NCBI GenBank assembly: GCA_002387565.1
Contig: DGJT01000005.1
Coordinates: 32,099-96,098, forward strand
DNA length: 64,000 nt
Reading direction: 5' to 3'
DNA from: Akkermansiaceae bacterium UBA4589
Lineage (GTDB): Bacteria > Verrucomicrobiota > Verrucomicrobiia > Verrucomicrobiales > Akkermansiaceae
The notes under the pieces are model-generated. The model saw only the letters and a program-made list of their open reading frames with translations. It was not told the origin of the DNA and did not search any database. Of the stretch, positions 45,970 to 53,171 are shown piece after piece (within the stretch, counting starts at the first letter, position 1; every line of letters starts with the position of its first letter). The position numbers were made by a program, and so were the translations under genes.

Positions 45970-47385
45970 ATGATAAAAACACCTTTTTTTCTACTCTTAC
46001 TCTTTACCCTATGTGGAGCTTTGGCTGTGGCTAATGAAAACTTTTATCTGGGGGGGATTGCGGTCAATGAGCCTGATCATCATGATTGGGCTAAGTCGCT
46101 TAAAGATGCGCAAATGAATACGGTGGAGGTGACCGTTTATGCTAAGCAGGGAGATTGGGATTCAGATAACCTTTGGTATGAAGCAGAGGAGCCTTATGTG
46201 GTCTCAGAAATCAGAGCGGCTAAACAAGCAGGGCTCAAAGTAGTGCTGATTTTAAGAGTAGCTCTTGATCATGCCTTTGAGCGCAATAAATTTCTCTGGC
46301 ACGGTATGATTATGCCTAAGGATGATGAGTTGTTGGCTTCTTGGTTTAATAAGTATCAAGCCTTTGCTATTAAATGGGCTAAAATAGCTCAAGACGAGGG
46401 GGTAGATGTATTCGGTATTGGCAGTGAAATGAGAATGTTAGTCCAAACAGTAGAACGTGAAGGTCTACCCAATATTGTGGAATATTACCTCAATGAAGAT
46501 AAGCAACAAGCTGAGTATGACAAATATATGCGTTACGAGGGACAAATCCCTCAAGACAGCCTCTGGGTTAGAGGTCATAAGTACACAGATTTGAGCCTAT
46601 ACCTCAAAGACAAACAAGCAGCCCAGAGAGTATGGGCAAAACAAGTAGGATTTCTAAACCCTCCTAAATTATCAGAAGGAGCAAAAGCTAAAATGGCTTC
46701 TCCTGTTTTTATGGTCAATAGACGCTCAGCACAGATTAAGCGCTACTGGCAAGAGCTTATTGATGAGGTACGCTTAGAGTTTAAAAATAGACTCACTTAT
46801 GCGGCTAATTTTGATAACTATCACCTAGTGGGGTTTTGGTCAGATTTAGACATATTGGGAATCAATGCTTACTTTCCGCTACGTTTTCAATACAACAACG
46901 AGCAATGGGGCAAAATCAATGAGGAGCAGACGAGCCCTGAAGCACCAAAGACAGTTGCTAAGTTTGCTAATCTCGAAGAAGAGCTCATAGCGGGCTGGCA
47001 AGATGTCTACAGCTCTATTGAATCAGTCAAAAAGAAAAACCATATTAATCCAGATATGCCCCTGTGGTTCACAGAGCTTGGCTATATCTATAGGGAAAAT
47101 TGTACTTATGCTCCATGGGCAGGTTTTGGCCATGCTGTCGTAGGCGCTGGTGATAACGAGCGCTTGCTACTTTATAATCAAGAACCTGAAAACCTCAGTG
47201 AACGAGCCACCGCTATTAGAGCGCTACGTAAAGTGAATGAGCAACATGGAAATCTCCTGCAAGGTATTCTATATTGGAAGCTTACCAGCAAGGTTTATCA
47301 TATTCCAGTTGAGCCGTTTGTGATGCATATCACACCAGAGGCCACCGACCCTATGCAGACAGAGCTCGTGTTATTCACTAAATAA
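45970..47385 (+). CDS. GH113-like secreted TIM-barrel glycoside hydrolase
   Basis: A signal peptide (about 1-21) precedes a TIM barrel of about 450 residues. The likely acid/base glutamate E153 sits in FGIGSEM and the likely nucleophile E369 in LWFTELGY. The stretch FDNYHLVGFWSDLDILGINAYF (about 281-302) matches the pattern seen in GH113 beta-mannanases and relatives. The position of the two glutamates at the ends of barrel strands 4 and 7 fits clan GH-A. I chose the ATG at 45970, 4 bases after the Abi stop, because it gives a normal signal peptide; an ATG 8 codons earlier overlaps the Abi gene. The substrate is unproven. Confidence 0.8.
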   Translation: MIKTPFFLLLLFTLCGALAVANENFYLGGIAVNEPDHHDWAKSLKDAQMNTVEVTVYAKQGDWDSDNLWYEAEEPYVVSEIRAAKQAGLKVVLILRVALDHAFERNKFLWHGMIMPKDDELLASWFNKYQAFAIKWAKIAQDEGVDVFGIGSEMRMLVQTVEREGLPNIVEYYLNEDKQQAEYDKYMRYEGQIPQDSLWVRGHKYTDLSLYLKDKQAAQRVWAKQVGFLNPPKLSEGAKAKMASPVFMVNRRSAQIKRYWQELIDEVRLEFKNRLTYAANFDNYHLVGFWSDLDILGINAYFPLRFQYNNEQWGKINEEQTSPEAPKTVAKFANLEEELIAGWQDVYSSIESVKKKNHINPDMPLWFTELGYIYRENCTYAPWAGFGHAVVGAGDNERLLLYNQEPENLSERATAIRALRKVNEQHGNLLQGILYWKLTSKVYHIPVEPFVMHITPEATDPMQTELVLFTK

Positions 47386-47483
47386 GGTGTTGTGTAGAAG
47401 TTAGATTTTCCTATTCTTAGGTTGACAAAATCCCTTTGACCTTATAGCAGAAGTAAACAATTTTTTCAAAAGACCCTTAAATT

Positions 47484-47765
47484 ATGTCAAAAAAATACGA
47501 AGCCCTCATCATCCTTAAAGCTCAAGGTGAACAATCAGTGGACGAATTAGTACAAGTCATCGGTAAAAAAATCGAAGATAACGGAGCTCAATTAGATGAA
47601 ATTCAAAACTTAGGTCGCAAAGATTTCGCTTACCCACAAAAGCATATTTCAGGTGGCGTATATGTGAACTATTGTTTTACTGCTGAGCCTACAGTGATTG
47701 ATGAACTTAAGTCAATTTTGACACTAGAAGAAAGTGTACATTTACAGCATTACCGTGCTATCTAA
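47484..47765 (+). CDS. rpsF: 30S ribosomal protein S6
   Basis: The 93-residue protein has the S6 ferredoxin-like pattern: KKYEALIILKAQGE at the start, a central GRKDFAYPQKHISGGVYVNYCF strand pair and the terminal LTLEESVHLQHYRAI helix. S6 binds S18 (rpsR) on the 30S platform. In most bacteria rpsR and rplI follow; here ssb follows after a strong terminator, and rpsR is not in the window. The leader CCCTTAAATTATG contains no Shine-Dalgarno motif. Confidence 0.93.
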   Translation: MSKKYEALIILKAQGEQSVDELVQVIGKKIEDNGAQLDEIQNLGRKDFAYPQKHISGGVYVNYCFTAEPTVIDELKSILTLEESVHLQHYRAI

Positions 47766-47797
47766 ACGTAGATCACTACTAGATTAATTTTAATTCC

Positions 47798-47838
47798 AAC
47801 CCTTTTCAAGTTCGCTTGAAAAGGGTTGCTTTTTTTTA
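47798..47838 (+). terminator. Strong terminator between rpsF and ssb
   Basis: AACCCTTTTCAAG (47798-47810) and CTTGAAAAGGGTT (47815-47827) form a perfect 13-bp stem with a TTCG tetraloop, followed by GC and a run of T. This is a textbook intrinsic terminator on the plus strand. It implies that ssb has its own promoter in the 40 bases before its start. Confidence 0.95.
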
Positions 47839-47878
47839 AGGCAGTCGTTAATCTTTTGTTAAATTAAATAATTCGATC

Positions 47879-48346
47879 ATGGCTAATGTAAACAAAGTAA
47901 TTCTTATAGGTAATTTAACTCGCGATCCAGAGCTGCGCTACACACCTAGTGGTGCTGCCGTTTCAGATATTTCACTTGCAGTCAATCGCAACTGGAACAA
48001 TAACCAAGGCGAACGCCAAGTAGAAACCACATTTGTCGACGTGACTTTGTGGGCCCGCCAAGCAGAAATTGCTAAAGAGTATTTAAGTAAGGGAAGCCCC
48101 ATTTATATCGAAGGCAGATTACAACTCGATAGTTGGGAGGACAAGCAATCTGGTCAAAAGCGCAGCAGATTACGTGTCATAGGCGAAAGTATGCAGATGC
48201 TCGGTAGCGGCGGTGGAGCTGGTAATCAAAACAATCAAAGTGGTGGCGACTACAGCTCAAAACCAGTACAGCCCAAGTCTCAATCCACTCCTGCCCCAGC
48301 AGCTCCAGATATTGCCATAGAAGAGGATGACGACATACCCTTCTAA
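47879..48346 (+). CDS. ssb: Single-stranded DNA-binding protein
   Basis: Ssb coats single-stranded DNA during replication and repair. The 155 residues have an OB fold (about 1-108) beginning MANVNKVILIGNLTRDPELRY and containing FVDVTLWARQAEIAKEYLSKG. A Gly/Gln/Ser/Pro-rich flexible linker follows. The acidic tail DDDIPF is the docking peptide for partner proteins. The gene follows rpsF after a strong terminator. A MITE-like element starts 20 bases after its stop. Confidence 0.97.
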   Translation: MANVNKVILIGNLTRDPELRYTPSGAAVSDISLAVNRNWNNNQGERQVETTFVDVTLWARQAEIAKEYLSKGSPIYIEGRLQLDSWEDKQSGQKRSRLRVIGESMQMLGSGGGAGNQNNQSGGDYSSKPVQPKSQSTPAPAAPDIAIEEDDDIPF

Positions 48347-48366
48347 AGACCTCACTAATTCTCTGC

Positions 48367-48468
48367 TTTTGGCAAAATTGGGCAGATTCAAAACTTTCGC
48401 GGTTCTCGAGTAGCCTTATCTACACTGTGCTTCCACGATTTTTTCATCAACCCAATTTTATCCAAAAA
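48367..48468 (+). repeat. MITE-like element, copy 1 (after ssb)
   Basis: About 102 bases are bounded by imperfect terminal inverted repeats: TTTTGGCAAAATTGGG at the left, and CCCAATTTTATCCAAAA at the right (inverse complement TTTTGGATAAAATTGGG). An inner hairpin GTAG/CTAC lies in the middle. About 85% of positions agree with the inverse complement of 51022-51124. It lies 20 bases after the ssb stop. Confidence 0.85.
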
Positions 48469-48645
48469 CGTAAACTTCAGAGAATTTGCCCAGGTCTTTG
48501 GATCTCTGTAAATTAGATGAAAACCTAAAATTTAGAGAATTTGAACAGGCCTTTGAGTGAGAGTTTTTTAGTTAAACTTTTATCCAAAAACCTAAAATTT
48601 AGAGAATTTGCCTAGGTCTTTGAATCTCCGTAAATTAGATTAAAA
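48460..48645 (+). repeat. Array of three imperfect direct repeats
   Basis: Units start at about 48460, 48524 and 48581. The first and third share TATCCAAAAAC followed by a TTTAGAGAATTTGCC-like segment, AGGTCTTTG and GTAAATTAGAT. The middle unit is shorter and diverged. The first unit begins inside the right end of the MITE-like element. No reading frame is maintained through them. Confidence 0.8.
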
Positions 48646-48649
48646 GAAA

Positions 48650-48678
48650 ACCCAGTTTTTTTAACTGGGTATTTTTTT
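48650..48678 (+). terminator. Terminator hairpin just before pabB
   Basis: ACCCAGTT (48650-48657) pairs with AACTGGGT (48663-48670), followed by A and seven T residues. It could end the ssb transcript 300 bases after the stop. It also stands only 22 bases before the pabB start, so it might act as an attenuator if the pabB promoter lies upstream of it. Confidence 0.85.
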
Positions 48679-48700
48679 GCTTACTTGTTAATAAATAGCT

Positions 48701-49978
48701 ATGCCCTCTATGCCTTATTGGAAAATTGTAGATACCCCATACACACCTATTGAGCTTGCTCAATGCGCTCAACAGCAGTTGCAGGATTTTGTATTTTTTG
48801 ATAGCTCAGTTGAACAGGAGCGTAGTATCTCTATTATTGCCGCTAACCCGATTGAGGTTATCAAGCTGGAGGCGTTTGATGCTGACTCACTTAGAAGCAA
48901 GGCACAAGAGTTTGCCGTTACAGAAACGCAAGATGAGGACAAGTCACACTACCCTCAGGGTGGTTTGTTCGGTTGGATTAATTACGAGGGGGATTGTGTG
49001 TTTGGCATCTACCCAGAGGTGTTTATCTATGATCATGCGCAAGCCAAATGGTATCAAAACGGCAGCTTGTTTGAGCAGTTAGATATCCTGTCTGAGGTAG
49101 AGTTCATTGAGCCTGTAAAACCTGTGCCAACCAAAGCAATGAGTATCAATCTGAGCGCCCAAGATTATCAATCAAGAGTGAGCAAGGCGCAGGACTATAT
49201 TGCCGCAGGTGATATTTATCAAGTCAATCTCGCCTGGAAGGCTCAGCTAGGTCTAGAGGTTAATACGGCCTTTGATCTTTATAAAATTTTGCGTGAGCAA
49301 TCGAGCGCGCCGATGTCGGCATGGCTCAATTTAGATAACAAAGAATTATTAAGTGCTTCACCTGAATTATTTTTAAAAATCCAAGGCCCTGCGATTCAAA
49401 CCCATCCTATTAAAGGCACTCGACCACGTAGTCCAGACAAGCAAGAGGATGAGGAGATGGCTCAAGAATTGCTCAACTCTCCCAAAGAGCTCTCTGAGCT
49501 AACCATGATTACCGACCTTGAGCGCAATGATTTAGGCCAAGTTTGTAAAATAGGTAGTGTCCATGTCAGCGAACTGCATAAAATACAGCATTTTGAGCAA
49601 GTGCACCATCTGATTTCTATAGTTCAAGGAGAACTAAGAGAGGAGCTCGATTGTTTTGACGCTGTAGCAGCCTGCATCCCTGGAGGTAGCATTACGGGAG
49701 CCCCTAAGAAAAGAGCTATGCAAATTATCCATGAACTTGAGCCTGACAAGAGAGGCTTTTATACAGGAGCTATTGGGTATATTGGGTTTAATACGCATGA
49801 GCAAGTGGCGCAGTTCAATTTGGCAATACGCTCTATCGAGCATGACAAACAGCAACAAACTCTCAGCTACTATGCTGGCTCAGGTATTGTGGCAGACTCA
49901 AACCCACAGGCCGAGTATCAAGAAACCTTGCACAAGGCGAGCGGCATAGAAAAAAGTCTCAACATGTGGATGAGTTAG
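48701..49978 (+). CDS. pabB: Aminodeoxychorismate synthase component I
   Basis: PabB makes 4-amino-4-deoxychorismate from chorismate for folate synthesis. The 425 residues are of chorismate-binding type. The motif PIKGT (236-240) with K238 is the PabB form; anthranilate synthase has PIAGT. DLERNDLGQVCKIGSV, GGSITGAPKKRAMQII and a C-terminal GSGIVADSNPQAEYQET follow, all conserved in the family. pabA is not in the window. The gene stands 22 bases after a terminator T-run. It is followed 11 bases later by a GGCT-like gene. Confidence 0.93.
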   Translation: MPSMPYWKIVDTPYTPIELAQCAQQQLQDFVFFDSSVEQERSISIIAANPIEVIKLEAFDADSLRSKAQEFAVTETQDEDKSHYPQGGLFGWINYEGDCVFGIYPEVFIYDHAQAKWYQNGSLFEQLDILSEVEFIEPVKPVPTKAMSINLSAQDYQSRVSKAQDYIAAGDIYQVNLAWKAQLGLEVNTAFDLYKILREQSSAPMSAWLNLDNKELLSASPELFLKIQGPAIQTHPIKGTRPRSPDKQEDEEMAQELLNSPKELSELTMITDLERNDLGQVCKIGSVHVSELHKIQHFEQVHHLISIVQGELREELDCFDAVAACIPGGSITGAPKKRAMQIIHELEPDKRGFYTGAIGYIGFNTHEQVAQFNLAIRSIEHDKQQQTLSYYAGSGIVADSNPQAEYQETLHKASGIEKSLNMWMS

Positions 49979-49989
49979 TTTGGTGAACG

Positions 49990-50523
49990 ATGACACAGAC
50001 ATTTTTATTCCCTCTGTTTGTTTACGGTACACTTAAGCGAGGAGGTCAGTACCATCAAGAGTTTTGTAGGCAATCTTTAGAGGAAGGGCATTTGCATATT
50101 GAGCCTGCGACCACTAAAGGTAGGCTGTATGAATTGCCCGAGGGCTACCCTGGTTTTGAGCTCCCAGCAGAATGGGTAGCATCACTGCAACTAGGCAGCT
50201 CAAATATTCAAGTAGATGCTCAGTTAGCTTCAACTCAAGCATTAGAAGCTCAGAGCCTTGAGCTTGATTATGTGCAAGGAGAGCTATTTATTTACACAGA
50301 TTTAGCTGCTGCTCAAAGGGATATTCAAGCACTGGATAAGATGGAGGGGTTTTTCTTAGATAACCTTGCAGGTAGTTTGTACCATCGTGTGCTTGTGGAG
50401 GTTGAAACACAAACAGTTAGCCAACTTTGCCAAGCTCACCAAGCCTACCAATGGGCATGGATTTATCACTACAATCGCCCTCATCAAGGCAAGAGATTAA
50501 AGCCTGCTCTATGGGAAGCGTAA
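49990..50523 (+). CDS. Gamma-glutamylcyclotransferase-like protein (AIG2 fold)
   Basis: The 177-residue product begins with LFVYGTLKRGGQYHQ (about 8-22), the YGxLxxG substrate-loop signature of the AIG2/GGCT fold. It has an acidic LDKMEGF segment near residue 120, where the catalytic glutamate lies. Family members cyclise gamma-glutamyl amino acids or related gamma-glutamylamines. The insert between the two halves (about 55-95) is longer than in minimal family members. It follows pabB by 11 bases and is convergent with the glyoxalase-like gene. The exact substrate is unknown. Confidence 0.8.
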   Translation: MTQTFLFPLFVYGTLKRGGQYHQEFCRQSLEEGHLHIEPATTKGRLYELPEGYPGFELPAEWVASLQLGSSNIQVDAQLASTQALEAQSLELDYVQGELFIYTDLAAAQRDIQALDKMEGFFLDNLAGSLYHRVLVEVETQTVSQLCQAHQAYQWAWIYHYNRPHQGKRLKPALWEA

Positions 50524-50540
50524 TAGAGAGCGGAACTAAA

Positions 50541-50918
50541 TTATAGCTCCAAAATTTCCACTTCGTAGCCGTCAGGGTCAGTGACAAAGGCCATCTTGCG
50601 GTTAGCTGGATCAGCGAACTTCTCACGCCAGCCACTAGGCCAGATTTCGATGCCGTCATTCTCGAGCTTGTCACAGTAATCAATGACACTTTCAACACCC
50701 ACAGCGGTGTGCATTAAATCTTCGGGAAAAGTGACGTCAAATTCAGGTGAGTAACACAGCTCTAAGAAATGCTCGCTCGCAGGTATATGTAAAAAAGCGA
50801 GGCGGTTTCCCTGTGGAGAGTCCTTGCGCTCGCCTAGCTCAAAACCTAACTTACTATAGAAATCTACAGACTGATCTAAATCAGAAACACGAATGCGGGT
50901 ATGGAGAAATTTAATCAT
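50541..50918 (-). CDS. Glyoxalase I-like VOC metalloenzyme
   Basis: This 125-residue protein has the paired beta-alpha-beta-beta-beta modules of the VOC superfamily. RIRVSDLDQSVDFYSKLGF opens the first module, HFLELCY the end of it, and MHTAVGV and GYEVEILEL the second. Putative metal ligands are the histidines and glutamates in HTR, FLEL, HTAV and VEIL, matching lactoylglutathione lyase. The enzyme would detoxify methylglyoxal. I chose the ATG at 50916-50918; a TTG two codons earlier (50924) is also open but less likely. It is convergent with the GGCT-like gene by 17 bases. Confidence 0.85.
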   Translation of the reverse strand: MIKFLHTRIRVSDLDQSVDFYSKLGFELGERKDSPQGNRLAFLHIPASEHFLELCYSPEFDVTFPEDLMHTAVGVESVIDYCDKLENDGIEIWPSGWREKFADPANRKMAFVTDPDGYEVEILEL

Positions 50919-51021
50919 GCTCAAATCATAAAAAATTTAGCAAAAAAAACAACAGTAATATAAAGTTATCGAATATAAAAATTACTTTAATAGTTAAAAA
51001 TGTAAAACATCAAAACTTGTG

Positions 51022-51124
51022 TTTTTGGATAAAATTGAGTGTGATGAAAAGTCGTGGAAGCGCAGTGTAGAAAAAGCTACTCGAGCACCGCGAAAGTTTT
51101 TAAATCCGCTCAATTTTGCCAAAA
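51022..51124 (-). repeat. MITE-like element, copy 2 (after queA)
   Basis: This is the inverse complement of the element at 48367-48468, with the same terminal inverted repeats and inner GTAG/CTAC hairpin. It begins 9 bases after the queA stop and runs in the queA direction. Relative to its gene it therefore has the same orientation as copy 1 has to ssb. Confidence 0.85.
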
Positions 51125-51133
51125 GTGATAGTT

Positions 51134-52174
51134 TTACAAAATGAGCATGGCATCTCCATAACTATAAAAGCGATAATCATGATCAATGGCTTCTTGGTAG
51201 ACGCGCATGGCAAAGTCACGTCCTTGCAGAGGTTCATCTAAAGTATCCGTGCCTTCGCCCATAAAAGCGCTAATGAGCATAATGAGAGTGCTCTGAGGTA
51301 GGTGGAAATTAGTGAGTAAGCCATCAATAGCTCTAAACTGATGTGGTGGGTAGATAAAGATGCTCGTATCTCCGCCATTGGCTTGCCACACAGTATCACT
51401 ACTCTTAGTGATGTCTAAGTTGGTCGCGATAGATTCCAAGGTGCGTGTGCTCGTTGTTCCAACAGCTATGACACGTTTGGCTTGGTTGAGAGCTTGGGCT
51501 GTATCCTCAGGTAGTTGGTAGCTCTCAGTGTGCATGGGATGATCGACAACTTTGTCGACCTTGACAGGTTTAAAAGTGCCCATGCCGACATGTAGCGTGA
51601 CAAAGCTATGCGGTATTTGCTGGAGTAGTTCATGAGTGAAATGCAGTCCCGCTGTAGGTGCTGCAATGGCGCCTTGTTCTTGAGCGAACACAGTTTGATA
51701 TTGATCGTAATCAGTGGTTTGGTGGTCACGTTTGATGTAAGGAGGTAGAGGTAATTCCCCAATAGCGTCTAAATCAAGAGGGCTGCCCCATTCGATGAGG
51801 CGTAGCCCATCATCTAAGATAGCTTTGACGGTGCCGGTGATGCCAGTGATTTCTAAAGTGCTACCCATTTGGAGTTTTTTGGCAGGTTTAGCCATACATT
51901 CCCAGAGAGTGTCAGTGCGGGCATTGACACGGAGTAGTTCAAATTTGCCATTATCGCTGTAAAATCTGGCAGGCACGACCTTGGTGTTGTTCATGACCCA
52001 GCAATCACCTTCTTCGACATAGTTAGGTAGTTGTGATATAGTGGTGTGAGTGAGTTCTTGGGTAGCACGATTGACCACGAGGAGTTTAGCCTCATCGCGC
52101 TTAGATTTAGGGTACTTAGCGATATGGCTATCAGGTAGCTCAAAGTCAAAATCTAGTGGGCTCAATTCACTCAT
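51134..52174 (-). CDS. queA: S-adenosylmethionine:tRNA ribosyltransferase-isomerase
   Basis: QueA transfers the ribose of SAM onto preQ1-modified tRNA in queuosine synthesis. The 346 residues contain the N-terminal LPDSHIAKYPKSKRDEAKLL segment and MNNTKVVPARF. The conserved C-terminal motifs are AAPTAGLHFTHELL, THELL-adjacent HVGMGTFKPVKVDKV and THLPQSTLIMLISAF-like TNFHLPQSTLIMLISAF. The length is normal. tgt is not adjacent. It is divergent from the secreted-protein gene at 52252. A MITE-like element follows its stop. Confidence 0.96.
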   Translation of the reverse strand: MSELSPLDFDFELPDSHIAKYPKSKRDEAKLLVVNRATQELTHTTISQLPNYVEEGDCWVMNNTKVVPARFYSDNGKFELLRVNARTDTLWECMAKPAKKLQMGSTLEITGITGTVKAILDDGLRLIEWGSPLDLDAIGELPLPPYIKRDHQTTDYDQYQTVFAQEQGAIAAPTAGLHFTHELLQQIPHSFVTLHVGMGTFKPVKVDKVVDHPMHTESYQLPEDTAQALNQAKRVIAVGTTSTRTLESIATNLDITKSSDTVWQANGGDTSIFIYPPHQFRAIDGLLTNFHLPQSTLIMLISAFMGEGTDTLDEPLQGRDFAMRVYQEAIDHDYRFYSYGDAMLIL

Positions 52175-52251
52175 GGCTTGCTTTTAGAATTAATTCATCG
52201 CCCTGACAATTAAAAACATAAAAAATACTATCAAACGCTCATATATTAATT

Positions 52252-53139
52252 ATGAAACTATTATCCTCACTTAGCTTGTATTTATTGATGAGTTTTCTTA
52301 CCCATACGAGTTGGGCTAGTTCAGAAAAGTTTAGTGATTATTGGCACGCTGGTCTGGCTGAGATTAGTAGTTATGATTTGCAGCAATTTCGCTATGGGGA
52401 ATTTCATGAGGGCACAGCGACTTTGATATTTGTCACCGAGCCGTTTTCTAAAACCAAACAGGTGAAACTCGATGATTATCGTAGTTCAGACAAGGTGGAC
52501 GTCCTTAAGCTTAATTATACAAAAAACTTTTATACAGGAGTGTACCCCTACCATGTGATGACATCGAGTTTTGTACCACAAATAGGAGGTGCAGCCATCA
52601 AAGTCACTACCACTATACAAGAATGGTGTGGGCATGTATTTAGTCAAATTAATCAAACGAAAAAGGGTTACGATTATCAGCTCTATTCTTATTTTGAAAG
52701 TGATGGCGATCAATCTAAGGTATTAAGCAAAGCCCTGCCAGAAGAGAGTTTGTGGGCGCAGGTGCGCATAGATCCGCAAGCCTTACCTGTGGGAGAGTTT
52801 GCTATATACCCTTCGCAAGAAGTGAGTCGATTTAGGCATTGGGATTACCGAGCAGTTGAGGCTACAGGCAAACTAGAAAAGCATATAGAAGACGAAGGTT
52901 TAATGACCTACACTTTGGTACACGAACAACCACAAAAACGTAGTTTAATTCTACACTTTGCCAGAGAATTTCCTCACACCATCATAGCTTGGGAGGAAAA
53001 GTACTATCTCATGGAACAAGGCAAGGAGGTTGCCATCACCACTAAGGCGACAAAGAAAAAAACTGTGCGCTGGCCCTATTGGCAAATGAATTCCAAGAAG
53101 GATAAGGTCAAACTCAAGGATTTAGGAATTGAGAGTTGA
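52252..53139 (+). CDS. Conserved secreted protein of unknown function
   Basis: The 295-residue protein has a signal peptide ending at about residue 22 (TSWAS). The mature part contains YWHAGLAEISSYDLQQFRYG, LIFVTEPFSKTKQVKLD, a VLKLNYTKNFYTGVYPYHVM segment and TTTIQEWCGHVFSQIN. This pattern resembles a secreted family common in Bacteroidetes and often labelled by mistake 'septum formation inhibitor Maf'; it has nothing of the real Maf pyrophosphatase. The function is unknown. It is 32 bases upstream of ispG and may start the operon ispG-amidase-epimerase. Confidence 0.7.
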   Translation: MKLLSSLSLYLLMSFLTHTSWASSEKFSDYWHAGLAEISSYDLQQFRYGEFHEGTATLIFVTEPFSKTKQVKLDDYRSSDKVDVLKLNYTKNFYTGVYPYHVMTSSFVPQIGGAAIKVTTTIQEWCGHVFSQINQTKKGYDYQLYSYFESDGDQSKVLSKALPEESLWAQVRIDPQALPVGEFAIYPSQEVSRFRHWDYRAVEATGKLEKHIEDEGLMTYTLVHEQPQKRSLILHFAREFPHTIIAWEEKYYLMEQGKEVAITTKATKKKTVRWPYWQMNSKKDKVKLKDLGIES

Positions 53140-53171
53140 TAATCCAAGGTTTTTCCATTTAAATCATTGGC

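Noticed and set aside
48460..48645. CRISPR array
   Set aside because: The units are irregular in length and lack unique spacers of even size, and no cas gene is nearby.
48701..49978. Possibility of anthranilate synthase TrpE instead of PabB
   Set aside because: The motif is PIKGT with lysine, the aminodeoxychorismate synthase form, not PIAGT, and no trp genes adjoin.
52252..53139. Label 'septum formation inhibitor Maf' for the secreted protein
   Set aside because: The protein has a signal peptide and none of the Maf/YhdE nucleotide pyrophosphatase motifs. The name in similar entries looks like a carried-over error.
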